Shown piece by piece: positions 1 to 12,011 of a DNA stretch of 52,627 nucleotides (position 1 is its first letter; each line of letters starts with the position of its first letter). The notes beneath the pieces were generated by a model. The model was not told the origin of the DNA and did no database searches. It worked only from the letters and a program-made list of their open reading frames with translations. Position numbers and translations under genes: made by a program. Origin of the DNA: Schoenoplectus triqueter (lineage: Eukaryota; Streptophyta; Magnoliopsida; Poales; Cyperaceae); contig CAXKVV010000446.1 in NCBI GenBank assembly GCA_964058805.1, forward strand, positions 1-52,627, given 5' to 3'.

Positions 1-1
1 A

Positions 2-163
2 GCGTCTATTTGCTCCGAGATTACGTATTCTTCTATTATGCACCCTTTCTGTTGTTCTGTCCATCTAGATCTTTTGTCATGTGGTTGGGTAGCACCAAGT
101 GAGTCTGTTTGGGAGATCGATCAGCAGGATCTGGTCGAATTGGTAGGTGCCAAAAAATAATCA
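2..163 (+). other. Possible 3' coding end of a gene entering from the left edge (unidentified)
   Basis: One frame is open from base 2 to a TAA at about 161-163 and encodes some 53 residues ending in WEIDQQDLVELVGAKK. A good splice donor (gtaggt) also lies within it, at about 140, so the open stretch may be an exon that splices onward. I do not recognise the protein. Open length alone is weak evidence, and there is no upstream context. If the donor is used, the phase (0) would match the exon-like segments near 3.2 and 3.9 kb. Confidence 0.2.
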
Positions 164-1071
164 TAGTATTTTTTTTAGAGGAAATCTTATAATTCCCTTC
201 TGCTATCCCCCAACTCCGACCCCCCAGTTCTTCGCTCCGACATATTTGTCATGTGCGCTATGAGGCTCCCTTTGACCGTAGTCAATATTTGTTAGGCAAG
301 TTAGTTTGAAAATTAGCAACATGATTCTAGAACTAATACATCCTTATATGTAGTCATGTACCTTCAACAGTTGAAGTTAACGAGAAGTTGAAAACACACC
401 CGACTTGCTCATTGAATTTCTATCATCCTTTTTCCAGTTTCAAAATTGAGCATATATTAAGTTATATATGCCTTAGATTTTTGAGAATTCAAAATTGCAA
501 TGAGAAATCGAGCTTGTGTAAACTATAAATATTTAGTTGAAGTTTAATTATGCTTATTCATTCTCCTAAACCTTGCTTTAAATCTAACCAAAGGTTTCTT
601 ATTTTTACTTTTTAAAACTTAATGGTACCAACTGAAATATTTTATAAGGTATTGGTGGATGCTGAGTGTACACATGATGGTTCAAATAACACATTAAAAA
701 ATTTAAATAATGGTGCTAGAAGACTTTGCAAAGACGTGTGCTTGATGGTGAAAAAATTGATGATTTGTTTAATTTTCAGGTTATTATTATTTTTAGATGT
801 CATTTTTTCAGTTCCTTTTAGTGTTTGTGGGTTTCTAAATGTTAACTTTTCAAAAAAAAAAAACACCTTGAAACATCAATATATTTCATCTATATGTCAT
901 CTTACAGATTTATCTTAAGAATTTTTGAACTAAATCTCTCTACTTTCTAATATGAGATGTAAAAAAGAGAAATTTTTAGAGTAAATATATGAGAATAATT
1001 GGTTTAGAAAAATTATGTGTGATCAGACACCATTGCCTTGTTGTACCTGTATATTAGAACACAATTAAAAC
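164..1071. other. AT-rich non-coding stretch
   Basis: No convincing exon, RNA gene or mobile element is visible. Small open frames on both strands around 622-918 contain long poly-A/T and hydrophobic runs with no recognisable domain, and are taken as chance. Confidence 0.5.
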
Positions 1072-2350
1072 ATGATGGACAAACAACTAAATACAAGAAA
1101 TAAAGTCTTAAAAGCAAGATATAAATATTTGAAATCAAAATATAAACACCTGGGATCAAAATATAAACACTTGAAAGCAAAATATAAACATATGAAATCA
1201 AGATATAAATATCTGCTATCGAAATATAATTACCTGCGATCAAAATATAAACACTTGAAAGCAAAATATAAACATATGAAATCAATATATAAATATCTGC
1301 TATCGAAATATAAATAATAAAAAATAAGATATAAATACCTAAAATAAAATATCGATATATGATCTTGAAATATAAATACTTGATTTCTCAGCTTTTAAGA
1401 GCCTTGAAATAATATACAAACATTTGAATTAAAATATAAGTACCTGATTTTAAAATATAACACTTGATTTTTCAGGTTTTGAGAATCTTTCAAAAATACT
1501 CGAATTAAAATATGAACACCAACAGTTGAAATATAAATACTTTATTGAAATATAAAACACTATTTTTCAGTTTTTAAGAACCATAAAATAAGATATAACA
1601 CTTGAAATTAAAATACAAACACCTACAATTGAAATATAAACATCTTATTTTAAAATATAAATACTTGATTTTTCAGTTTTTAAAAAGCTTAAAATAAGAT
1701 ATAAACAATTAAAATAAAAATATAAACACTTTAAATTAAAGTATAAAAACATGAAATTGAAATAAAACACATGATTTTAAAATATAAGCAATTAAAACAA
1801 GCTAATGTTATAAGCAGGATAAACACTTGAAGATTAATATATACATCAAGTTCAAAGAAAATAATTAGTAAATGTATAGAAAATATAAATATCAGATTGA
1901 AAAATATAAATACTGGCAAAATATAAACACTCAATTGAAAAATATAAATACCGGTAGAAAAATTATGAACATATGAGTACATGATGCAAATCTAAATATT
2001 CGATTTGCGATAGAGATCTAAACACCTTGATTGAACAATATTTTGTTAAACATGTGGTATGAGTACTTATAACTTAAATATAATATTCACTCGTTAGAAT
2101 ATAAATAACCGTGACATTAATATAATTATAGATTTGTATTATGTCATATTGTGTACTAGTATAAATATATAGAACCTAGATATAACTATTTTTTATTGAA
2201 ATATAAACGCTAATTTAATCACGGAACAAATTATATCATGTATTATTTGTCAGTATAAACACTTAAATAACATAACATCACAGGGACAAACTACTACAAT
2301 TGAGCAGAGGAGCATTGAAATATAAAAACTTGAAACCTTCTGTAGTCCCA
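1072..2350. repeat. Degenerate AT-rich minisatellite, ~21-bp unit (ATATAAACACTTGAAAKCAAA type)
   Basis: The motif 'aaatataaacacttga' and its variants (ataaatattt, ataaacatatg, ataaatatctgc) recur dozens of times from about 1,090 to 2,340. At the left end (1,100-1,317) the spacing is regular at about 21 bases. Farther right the units are more degenerate and carry inserted stretches such as 'gatttttcagttttta'. Because the unit is a multiple of three, both strands stay open: the + strand reads as repeated KYKHLKS and the - strand as repeated VYILIS. I regard these as a by-product of the repeat and not as a protein. Confidence 0.75.
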
Positions 2351-3199
2351 TGTTACAGGTATAAACACAAGAATGCTGCTAAAGGCGCTAGATGGAGAGC
2401 GTAGCGTACTTCATTTCTTTCCATTTTTGCTTTAGTTGACCGGTCAAAATGTCTATTTTAAGAAATTCTGTTAAGGGGGACGCTGGCGGGGGATTGGATT
2501 AGGGGTACTATTAGCAGCACCCTTTTTTTTATTGTTCAATTCAGTATTTTTTTCGTTGTTTCTGATTTTCTTCCTTTTGGGTGTATCTAAGAGTGGCCAT
2601 TAAGGGAGTCCCTACTTCCTTTTGAGAAACTTAGATGAAATTATGACACAACCGTACATAGCTGAAGTGGTATAAAACTGCTTTGTAGAAATCTGAAATT
2701 TTGATACCTAATTATGGCATTGGCTTAAAAGTTGTTAGTTCAAAGAGAACAAATATATGATTTGTTTTTCTTTGTTTTGTTTTTCCTTAAGGTTCTTGCA
2801 TTGGAATATCTGATAACCTATTGTTTCATGTAACAGGAATGTGTAGGTCTGAATTGTAACTAGCTACTTTCATGATTTTGAGGTGATTTTTTTTGCTGAA
2901 ATTAGTCTTTATTTGGGCTCAAATTGGAAGTTTTGCTAAAGTACAAATGAGAACCTGTTGAGGTCTCTCCCATTCCAACATGTAGTATACTGCACTATTG
3001 CTGACCAATGTTTCAAATTAGGTTAATTGGTAGTGCATTGGCAAGTTGCAGGAATTTAGGGAGGCTCAACTGAGTCATAGTTTTGCATGGTCCCCAAGAT
3101 TAAGGATATTAATTGAGGGTCAAATGAGCCTTATTGAAGATCAATTTGAGTTCAATTGCAAATTTTGTTTGTTAATTTGACCTTGGGTGAAATAAACAG
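2351..3199. other. Non-coding stretch, possibly intronic
   Basis: No identified gene or repeat. The stretch from 3031 to 3179 is open in one + frame (after a possible acceptor, tgcag) and then hits a stop. I cannot tie it to a known product. Confidence 0.4.
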
Positions 3200-3280
3200 G
3201 AAACACATGTGGAGTGCTCCGATATGTGCATATATGAAGGTCTAAACTGTGGCAATAAACCATGTAACATGAATGAAGAA
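3200..3280 (+). other. Possible coding exon A of an unidentified gene
   Basis: An 81-base segment bounded by a canonical acceptor (aataaacag) and donor (gtacgc) reads through 27 phase-0 codons. The peptide is rich in cysteine and charged residues and includes CSDMCIYEGLNCGNKPC, with five cysteines. This is seen directly. That it is expressed is an inference, and no family is recognised. Confidence 0.3.
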
Positions 3281-3879
3281 GTACGCCAATTTATCTCTCA
3301 ATTTTTCTTATTTTTTCTAAGTTCATGAAAAGTGTGACACATACTTCTACTACATTGCTCATGTGACCTTCTTTGGAACAATTTAATTTTTCTCCTGTGA
3401 CCTGCAAAAATGTTTTTTTTTATACGAAAGAATCTTAATACTACTATCCACTTCCTCTAAAGCTTTTGTACCGGCACTATATTTTCTCTTGTTAAAAGAA
3501 TTACGACCTCTCAAGTACCACATTACTGTTTTTTGAAGTAGCAGATGAAAAGCCTACTATTATATTTCATTAATAAAATTAAGAAGAGTTACAGGGAGAA
3601 AAGAGAAGGGAGAGAGAGAGGGAAATAGAGAAATGTTACAATATGAATGTCCTATACATTGTGAGTACTCTTGTTTTTATGTCATGTTCTATCTATTGGT
3701 ATGCTTGCAAGTTGTACCACCCCATGGCCGCCTTTTGTGCATATTTCCCACTGCTTCAGATATTATCTTATCTCGAGGTGTAATGCGTGCAGATTCTTCT
3801 TGAAGTACCACATTACTGTTAACATGGGCAGAGATTTTTATCACTATTACTGTAGCACTACTGGTAGTTATAACAACAG

Positions 3880-4094
3880 AACACACTGTTTCGGTGTGTA
3901 AATATTATTTGGAGGGATCACTTGACTAATGGTTGTCTTGACAATGGTGACAATGAAAACGCAACAGAGAATCAGCCGAAAATGCTAGAGGAGGTGCATT
4001 TTTTCTCTTTTTTGTTACTTTGCATATTAGCCATTTTTTTTCTCTTTCATGTTATTTTGCATATTAGCACCTGGCTGAATCAAAAATAAATTTA
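3880..4094 (+). other. Possible coding exons B (3880-3993) and C (4068-4094) of an unidentified gene
   Basis: Segment B (114 bases) lies between acceptor aacaacag and donor gtgcat, and reads phase 0 in and out. Its peptide contains VNIIWRDHLTNGC and a hydrophilic tail ATENQPKMLEE. Segment C (27 bases) follows a TTGCATATTAG acceptor and would extend the tail with HLAESKINL. The joined tail looks like ordinary coiled-coil protein. The matching phases of A, B and C are suggestive, but no homologue is recognised and the model is incomplete. Confidence 0.25.
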
Positions 4095-4853
4095 GTATTA
4101 AGGATATTTATGTCTATTTGGTAGTTTTATATGTTATTTCCTTTTTTAAAACATCTGGGAATTATTTATGTTTATGTTATTTCCTTTATTAAGTACATCT
4201 ATTTGTAGAGTTATGTTATTTCCTTTATTAAATACATCTATTTGGTTCCTTTATAAATAACACATGATGGTATGGTTAATATCCATTAGGGCGTTAAATC
4301 AATTTAGGACTTAGTATTCAATTGTCATGCAGTCTCAAATTGAATTCAAATTTTCCTCCTTAAAACTTAACTTATATACACTTTCCGTCTCTGAACTTGA
4401 TAATTCAGATCAAACTTGGATACTTTTTGTCTCTTAAATTATACCTTTATTTTTGTCCTTGCAAGCAAAAGGGCAACAACACAATAAATTCAGTATTTAG
4501 AGCAGTATAGAATTTGATAATGTCATATTTTGACCCTGTTTGTATCATAAACTTGTAGTGATGCACCATTTTGTTTACAAATAAGCATGAGGTTAAGAGT
4601 CGTTTTCAACCCGGAAGCACTTGAACTGGGAAGTGGGGGAGTTACAAAGGTCTTTGAATCACAAAGTGGGTTTAAAGTTTTATAGAACCGTTGATTTTAT
4701 TTCAAGATTCGTAATAATTACTGAAAGTATAAATTTCAAACTTTAAATTTATTAAAAATACGTATCTTAATACAAATTGAATGGTTTCAGAAAACTTTAA
4801 ACTCATTTTTTGGTTCAAAGATCTTTGTACTTCCTTTGAACTGTTTGTATTGA

Positions 4854-4999
4854 AGAAAGCATTCACGGTGTATACATGGCTAATTAAGCAACAAAATCAT
4901 CTGAAGCCTAAGTTGAAGAATTGTGACATGGATCGAGTGTTTGGTTTAGGTGACGAGCTATTCGACTTGATTGAGAACCACCCTGTTGATTTGGCATAA
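4854..4999 (+). other. Possible terminal exon of an unidentified gene
   Basis: An open stretch ends at a TAA at 4997-4999. Its peptide is not low-complexity and ends DRVFGLGDELFDLIENHPV followed by DLA. Composition and charge are more protein-like than in neighbouring open frames. It could be the last exon of the same unidentified gene as the segments at 3.2-4.1 kb. I do not recognise the family, and the upstream boundary is a guess. Confidence 0.25.
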
Positions 5000-5629
5000 G
5001 TTACTGAACAAATATTTCTTACTCTATGCTTACAAACAAGCTAAAAATATATAGTGTATAATCCTGTGGAAAGAGGGAGAAATTGAGCGGTACCCTTTTA
5101 AAAATTGCAACAGTATTACCTATTAGGGATACAAAATATTTCTGATAATTATAATTGGTAGACAAACAGATCTGGATTCGCTGTCATATTTTCTATGGCA
5201 GGAAAGTATGACACGGTATTACGGCTGTCAGATTGATTTAAATATTTCAAATTGGATTCAGGAGATTTATTATTGGGTGGGGCTCATTGTTGACACTGCT
5301 GTTATAGTTTAAACTATGACAACTGATTCATTTTCATAGATAGACAATTGTCATGTCTTGTTAAATATTTTTCACAGTTTTGTTGAGGTAAAAGGAAGTG
5401 AAAATACTACGGTCTTTTTGTGCCCAAACTAATTTGAAGGGCCTTCAATAATTAGGATGATAAAATTATTTTCTGTTGCTATTTTATTATCATCATCACT
5501 ACGTAATTTGTATAGCAGTACATGTATAGGTTATCAACATTCTTCTTTTCTTTTTAATAATCACTGAGTTGATCTTCTAGATATTTTACATCTTAGCATG
5601 AGCTTTATTGATTTAGAAAGGCAAGCCCA
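5000..5629. other. AT-rich non-coding stretch
   Basis: I see no gene, repeat array or transposon end here. Confidence 0.5.
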
Positions 5630-6625
5630 CGATGATGACGACGACAACAACAACAATAAAGCATTTAATCTTAAATAAATTTGGGTAAGTTAGAAATGAA
5701 ACCCATTTTGAAAGTATAAGATCAGAAATCTCAAATATCAATGATAATAATGATGATGGTGGAAAAAATACTACTACTAATGATAAATATATATATATAA
5801 TAAAAAAATAAAAATGATAATGATAATAATGATGACAATATGATGATAATAATAATATACTACTAATAATAGAAATATTAATAATAAAATAATATAATAA
5901 ATCTATATTATAAAATATATTTCTAAATTTTTACTTCTAAATTCTAAGATCATAAAATCTAAGAACTAATTATAGTTCTGGTACATTAATCATTGTCTTC
6001 TAAACACTTTTATCTAAAGTAAGCTCTTTGAATATATTTTATTTCTTCAATTTTTTTTTATTATTTCCTCCCATGTCAGTCTCGATCGACCTCTTCCTTT
6101 TCACGTGTTTTTAAGACGACTTAGAATATCACTACGTACTAATGCCTCAAGAGGACTTCGTTGGATATGATAAAATCATCGCAAAACGGTGTTGGACCCC
6201 AAATTTGTCCTATATATCATCATTTCTAATTCGATCTCTTCTTGTGTGGCCGCATATCCAACGCAGCATTCGCATTTCAGCTATACTTATTTTCTGGATG
6301 TGTTGTCCTTTTGTAATCTAATATTTTGCGCTATACATCATTGCGAACCCAATCGTCATCCTGTAAAACTTATTTTTTAGTTTATTTAAGATATTCTTAT
6401 TACAGAGAATATTAAATATTTGTCTTTATTTCACCTACCTAACTCTTATTCTATGACTAATATCTTCATTAATCTCACTGTCACTCTGCAACATCAATCC
6501 AAAATAACAAAATGTGTTATTCATGATCACTACTTGTCCATCCAAACTAATATTTTCATCATCTACGGATGTAATCATTTAATAAGGTTTTGTAAACTGA
6601 AAGATACAACATAGTGAGGTGTAGG
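5630..6625 (-). mobile_element. Decayed non-LTR retrotransposon (LINE, RTE-like) 3' fragment with microsatellite tail
   Basis: The - strand carries the C-terminal part of a plant LINE reverse transcriptase and then a simple-repeat tail. Coding similarity runs from about 6,620 down to about 5,960. Below that are AT-rich sequence, TAT/ATC-type repeats and finally TTG/TCG/TCA trinucleotides at about 5,632-5,660. Microsatellite tails in place of poly-A are known for the RTE clade. The 5' part of the element is missing, consistent with 5' truncation during target-primed integration. Confidence 0.8.
5955..6625 (-). pseudogene. LINE reverse-transcriptase C-terminal pseudogene
   Basis: Read on the - strand, one frame holds LDGQVVIMNNTFCYFGLMLQ, then SDSEINEDISHRIRV, then KISIAEMRMLRWICGHTRRD followed by RIRNDDI. 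After a shift, SRLTWEEIIKKKLK and KELTLDKSV appear. These match the region after the catalytic core of plant LINE reverse transcriptases, where the family has motifs such as SVAEMRMLRWMCG. Several stops interrupt it, at least two where the family has tryptophan (after RVR and after VK), and the frame shifts once. The YxDD catalytic box is not present in this fragment. It is non-functional. Confidence 0.85.
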
Positions 6626-7520
6626 TCTCACAATTGAAACTAAAATTAGAATAGATTTCATAGAATGAAATAATTAGAAATTATTGGTTATGTTGTAATT
6701 ACTAAATTTGGAAATTTTGAAAATTTAGTTATCAATTGATAATTAAATTTAAGGATATAAATATCATAATATGGTTTTATGGTTTATGTTGACTCTCAAT
6801 AGGCAGTCATTTATTTTATTATTCTTTATATCATTAAGTTGTACTAAAATTAATGATGCCTACAAACATTTTTGTGAGGGTCCCACACAATGGACGGGTT
6901 CTTTATTAGTGTTTAAAAAGTTTAAAGTTTAATTTTACATAAAAATTGTATGATATATCACATACATGTTTGCTGATACAATTAGAAGGTTAACTAAAAG
7001 CACGCAGGATTCAGGATTTCAACCTTCTTTTGTAGACATTATCCGAGCATAATATTATGCTGTCGAGTCTAGCCGTAGCATACGAGAAAATTTAGAAAAT
7101 CACTGTGTGGCTCGCGCTCTAATGTAATGCAACGAAGAGTTAAGGAACTGGGGAGGTATTAATTGTGCAAAATTTCTCTCTTTAGCGGTCCCAAACTCAA
7201 TCAGGCCCAGCATTTATTCATAGCGTGAATCTGGCACGGGCCTTCTATGAGGGGACCCTATTCTCTTAACGGGTTCCCGGCCCGTTAAACCACCATCCGA
7301 ATATTTTCTCTTCCTTTTCTTTTCAGACAATTACACAGAGCATGAATCCGTATCCGTATCCAGCGCGCGTGAGAGAGACGCAGAAGCCAAACCTCAATCG
7401 ATAGATTCCAAAGCAAGCTCAATAACTGCATCCAGTTTACTCTCCTCTTCGCTAAAACTTGAGAATTGACTATCGAGATCGAGATCAATCACGAAAGCAA
7501 AGAGAGAGGGATTTGAACAA
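6626..7520 (+). promoter_or_regulatory. Upstream region of UFC1
   Basis: The last ~350 bases turn GC-richer and carry GGCCCA-type site II motifs (near 7203) and a GGCCCGTTAAACC stretch (near 7280), which are common in promoters of plant housekeeping genes. The 5' UTR probably lies in about 7300-7520. No clear TATA box is assigned. Bases 6626-7100 hold no recognised feature. Confidence 0.4.
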
Positions 7521-8561
7521 ATGGAGGGGTGGGATGCAGGGACGAAATCGGCGCTGACACAGATCCCGCTCCTGAGCAGCCGAGCGGGCCCTCGCGACGG
7601 AGAGGCATGGAAGCAGAGGCTGAAGGAAGAGTTCAAGGGTTTGATCGCCTACACCTCCATGAACAAGACGAACGACAACGATTGGTTTCGCATCGCCCCG
7701 GCCAACCCGGAGGGAACTCGCTGGGAGGGTTCTTGCTGGTACGTGCACAACCTTCGCCGCTATGATTTCCCTCTCCAGTTTGATATCCCTGTCACCTACC
7801 CCGCTACTGCTCCTGAGATCGAGCTCCCCACGCTCGATGGAAAGACGCACAAGGTCCCTCTTTTATCTTCCCCTTTTTTTTTCTTCTTTTGTTTGTTTGT
7901 TTGTTATTACAACTACAAGTAGGTTCCTGCGAAGCAAGTCATATAAATCAATGTAGGTTGTTATGGTTTATAGATGGCATAGATAGACCATGGATCAATG
8001 ATTTTGTCTAGAATTTGAAGATTGGTACTGGAAACCTGTACGTAATGTCCTTTTACCATAATCGGTTCAAATTGTTGGAACATTGTACAACTGGGTGTTG
8101 ATTGTTAATGATTTCTTCAATAGTGAAATGATCCCTAAAATCGGGTGTTAAACTGAACTGGTCACTTGACAAATGTGCTTATTGCGTTGTGCTCTGATGG
8201 TCTGACCGTATTCTCTGTGATCAGATGTACAGAGGAGGAAAGATATGCCTGACTGTTCACTTCAAGCCTCTCTGGGCAAAGAACTGGTATTTACACTTTT
8301 TGGTCTTCTTTTAAAATTTAGTAAACTATTTCATCTTTTTTTAATTTCCTTTGTTGTTGCGCTTTCAAGTTTCTCTATTTTGTGCCATTATCTGACATAT
8401 TCTATTGATATATTGCTTGTGACAGCCCAAGGTTTGGGATAGCACATGCACTCTGTCTTGGTTTGGCACCATGGCTGGCTGCAGAGGTGCCTATTCTTGT
8501 TGATTCAGGCATGGTGAAGCATAAGGATGATGAGGTTGCGCCATCTCAATCTTCCTCATAA
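7521..8561 (+). CDS. UFC1: UFC1, ubiquitin-fold modifier-conjugating (E2) enzyme
   Basis: This enzyme accepts UFM1 from the E1 UBA5 as a thioester and passes it to the E3 complex UFL1, mainly for ER-associated targets such as ribosomal protein uL24. The coding exons are 7521-7853, 8225-8286 and 8426-8561. All junctions are GT-AG and the product is 176 aa, close to the family length of about 167-175. The start [18 protein letters not shown] is the family's N-terminus. The active-site cysteine lies in MYRGGKICL (Cys119 here), preceded by THK (109-111) where the human enzyme has TAK. The end contains [20 protein letters not shown] and a serine-rich tail. No defect is seen, so the gene looks intact. 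It converges on the GT43 gene, with about 1.4 kb between the two stop codons. Identification rests on my knowledge of the family and is very secure. Confidence 0.97.
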
Positions 8562-9928
8562 ATTTATTGTGACCATGTCTTACTATTTTTGAGAGAATAT
8601 TTATGTTATTTAGGTGTCTCAGAGAACCTGAATTGATAGATATGTCTCCGCATGGTCATAATAATCAATGTGGTTTCTGGATGAGGTATTATCTGCTAAA
8701 TTTGAATAATGTTAAGTTAAAAGCTAGATGCATCTGGGGTGATTCAATCAATTTGTGCATCTTGTTTGGCAAATTGGTATACAAAGTTCTGCTGGTTATC
8801 TTCTCAAATAATTTTGCTTTGTCCGGTTTGTTTTTGGTGTACATTGAATTATTTCATACTTCTTCCTAAGGAACTTCAGGAAGTCAGTGATTTTGTTGTC
8901 CTGGATCTCACTGTTGCAGAAATCATGTGTTTAGCAACTTGAAGAAGCATTTCTCAGCCAATATCCAGTTAAAGCTCCATGTCTTTCCTATCCCTGTTCT
9001 GTTTGTTGTGAAATTGTGAAGGATTTCTATACTGTTTCATGTGATAATAGCAAATAAGTTGTATGCATGAACGAGCTAACACAATAATGCTTTTGTTTGA
9101 ATAGAACTTAACGAATAGAGGATTGATATTGAACCAACAAGTTGCATAATATATATTGGAGTAATCGTGTATGCCTTCTATCGAAGCCATCAGCAGAGGC
9201 AAACGAATGCATTTTTTGCAAATATTATGAGAAACCTTGATATTTACCTTTCTAGTAAAAAGCACAACGGAAAGTTCCAAAAAGAATGTATTTGCAGAGG
9301 CACAAGTTGGCAACGAAGGCTTAAATTCTAAGGATCTCAAAATTGTTGCTGCTGAGCAAATGCTCGGATTACAAAATTTCCTTTTCCTTAGTAAACAAAA
9401 GCTATACATATCTCATCTATCAAAATCTATACATGAATCCAGAATCCTCATGTGTACATGCTTCCCCACTTTATCAGATAGCAGGCCGGAGTCAGTACTG
9501 CATATCCAATTGTAATAAACATCGAACTGCATTCCTCAGCTCTTATGTGAGGTTGGCAAATAAATGTTTCCTTAAGAAATGAAAAGATGTATAATTAGGG
9601 CATCAAAAGGCAATCATTGTATGGTAAATGGTAAATGGTAAATGATAAAAAGCCAATCACCCCAGAAAATTCAGCTACTTTATTGTGTGAAAAAAAGAGG
9701 AAATATATAAATGAACAATATTTATCACTGACAGAAGCTATCCATCTGCTTGCTTAAAGTTAGAAGTTTTGATCTTCATGCAGGCTAAAGAAGCAAAGCA
9801 GTTGCATAACATATGCCACTAGTACTCAATGGCCTTTATGGTTGTAATCAATTGTCATTTAAGATAAAGGACCCTCAATGTACATCATAATATCAGAAAT
9901 TCAAACAATTAGGGAAGTTACTAGTTAC
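8562..9928. other. Interval between two convergent genes (3' UTRs and spacer)
   Basis: It holds the 3' UTR of UFC1 on the left and that of the GT43 gene on the right. Small open frames on both strands around 8969-9515 overlap each other and show no domain. A short TGGTAAA tandem (3-4 units) lies at about 9619-9650. Confidence 0.5.
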
Positions 9929-12011
9929 CTAGCCATTGGCATTAAGGTGCCCAGAGAGCTCCCATCCTTTGGGATAGGGCAGGTTTTTGGATTTCAAATG
10001 GAGATGCCAATTCAAGATCCTATTGCAGCCCCATGGCACTGCTTCCATCTCGGTCTCATCTGCTACAAGCTGTTCTATAAATGTTGTCTCCTGCATTTGG
10101 TTTTCAATTTCAAATTTTCATTGTTAATTGAATCTTTTCTCAGTTAATAGATTAAAGTAATCCAAGTAGCATTGACATTTCAATTTTGTCATTTGTAGAA
10201 TCAACAAATCCCTGTATTGGTTTCTGGAGTTTTCAAATATTTGGGTTTTGTTACTCAAGTATTCTGTTTTTGTCCCACTTAGTTCCTACCATCATTTTCA
10301 TTGAAAAGATGTTGATCATAGACTTATAGTTAGTGCTTCTATTGACTTGTCATTTTCAGGTATATAAAATTTAATAGAAAGTACACATAAGTTATTTTGA
10401 CTAAAACAAGTGGAAATAGTGATCAATATGGTAGGAGTGAAAAATTCATGGACCGAAACTTGAAAGGTTTGACATTTCAGGACAAAAAGGAGAACCACGT
10501 GGGACCTTTTAAACAGTATATTCTTACTTATTCTTGGAGTTTATACTATAAGCAATTAGACAGGCTAAGCCATTTACAGATATGCTAAGATTGGTAGCAA
10601 CTGTCAAAATCTGTTTATCACCTGGAATAGTAGAACTGAAAGATTCACTTGATATCCACTTAGCACTTTAAGGTGTTTTAACATGCATTTAATTCTTGGA
10701 AACTATGCGACACAATCCCATTAAAGAGAACAACACAATTAGTGGGTGTTATGATTAATTTTAAAAAGAAAAAGAAAGAAAGCTACCTGAAAACCTTCTG
10801 GGACAGTATCAAGCTGACGTATTGCATTCCAAGCAACATGGTATCTCCTCTTAGGGTCCCATAGCAAGGTACTATTGAATGCAAATCCGGACATGTCAAC
10901 ATGAAATCGCCTCAGCCTCTTACTCTTTTCATTTGTATGCCATCCTATAACTCGATCACCATCACATACCGGGCCTTCTAGTATTGCCTTGCTTTTTCCA
11001 GGTGTGAGCATTGCAACTGGCCATGTACCAAATTTCCTACAAAATTTTTCCATTCAATTTCCATTTCAATCACCCTTCAAGCTGAACGCACAACCAATTG
11101 CTGATGCAATAAACTCTCGGCTTTAGAAAGAAAAAAGGTAAAAAGAGAAAGAAACGAAATATACCTGATTTGTCTAATTCGGTCAAATAACTCAAGAGAA
11201 TATACATTATCATCATCAGCAAAGTAAACGATCCCATCCAACTGATGCGTCTCGATGTGTTTGAGAGCCGTATTCCTTTGGTGGACCCCTCTATCTTTAA
11301 AATTAGTCGAGTTATGTTTCGAGCAAAAAAGGTGCCTGTTTTAGTGTTTTCATACCACATAATTTTAATAAACCCTTTCTATAATTAGAACTATAAATCC
11401 CAAAAATTCAGTAATATTCAAAATTATACTAACCTGTACATAACCCCGCTCTTTCTAAGTAGGATAGCAGTCTCAGAAGTAACAGCTTCTCCCATCTCGA
11501 CCACAATCCAAAGCAATGGTGGTTCAACCAGACGCAAAGTGTGCGACAATCGATTCAAGTAGTAACCTTGAGCCGCTCTGTTATAAGTAGGCGTCACCAC
11601 AATCACCAATTTACCAACTTTGACACTACTCGCGCCGTCCACAATTGCTTGTTCAATCCTGTTTCGACTTGCTTGAGTGTTGTGTTGCGTCTGGAGACCT
11701 GCAGAGACGGAATTGAGATCCTCTCGCTGTATCGGCAAGAGAGAAGGGGGAGGGAAGGGAACGGAGCGGAGGTCGAGGTCGAAATGGAGAGGCGCAAAAA
11801 GGAAGAGACCGAACATGAATCCGAGAAGAAAGAAAAGGAGGAACCGATAAAGGGGGCGTCGATACAAGAGAAGGAATGAGGAGGAAGAAGAAGACGAAGA
11901 TAGGAATTGATTCTGATTTTGGTACCTGAATTTAGAGGAAGAAGAGAGTTGGAGGCGGTGGGGGGAATGGAGGTGAGGCGATGGAGAAAGTGAGCGGCGG
12001 AAAGACGCCAT
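9929..12011 (-). CDS. IRX9H: GT43 glycosyltransferase, probable beta-1,4-xylosyltransferase of the IRX9H type
   Basis: This is a Golgi type II membrane protein of xylan backbone synthesis, a pathway in which IRX9/IRX9H acts with IRX10 and IRX14 types. The exons on the - strand are 12011-11434, 11335-11165, 11036-10787 and 10090-9929. All junctions are GT-AG and together they give 386 aa. The N-terminus [10 protein letters not shown] resembles IRX9H and is followed by a serine-rich cytosolic part. One membrane anchor spans about residues 56-73 ([14 protein letters not shown]). The GT43 domain starts at [20 protein letters not shown] and carries the nucleotide-sugar site YFADDDNVY (DDD at 233-235), then [20 protein letters not shown] and the conserved [13 protein letters not shown]. 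The exon 2 frame is not the one starting at the nearest ATG; the correct frame gives [19 protein letters not shown]. The gene looks intact. IRX9H rather than IRX9 is inferred from the N-terminus. Confidence 0.92.

Noticed and set aside
1072..1317. 81-aa frame of KYKHLKS repeats (and a 90-aa antisense frame)
   Set aside because: It is produced by a 21-bp AT minisatellite. Both strands stay open for the same reason, and there is no gene context.
8969..9409. 146-aa - strand frame between UFC1 and the GT43 gene
   Set aside because: No recognisable domain. It overlaps an open frame on the other strand and lies in the 3' UTR/spacer region. An unannotated exon cannot be excluded but is not supported.
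11070..11360. 96-aa - strand frame starting at the nearest ATG
   Set aside because: It is the wrong frame of GT43 exon 2. The frame joined by splicing gives the conserved family sequence with the DDD motif.
11541..11879. 112-aa + strand frame rich in Glu, Lys and Arg
   Set aside because: It is the reverse strand of the first coding exon of the GT43 gene.
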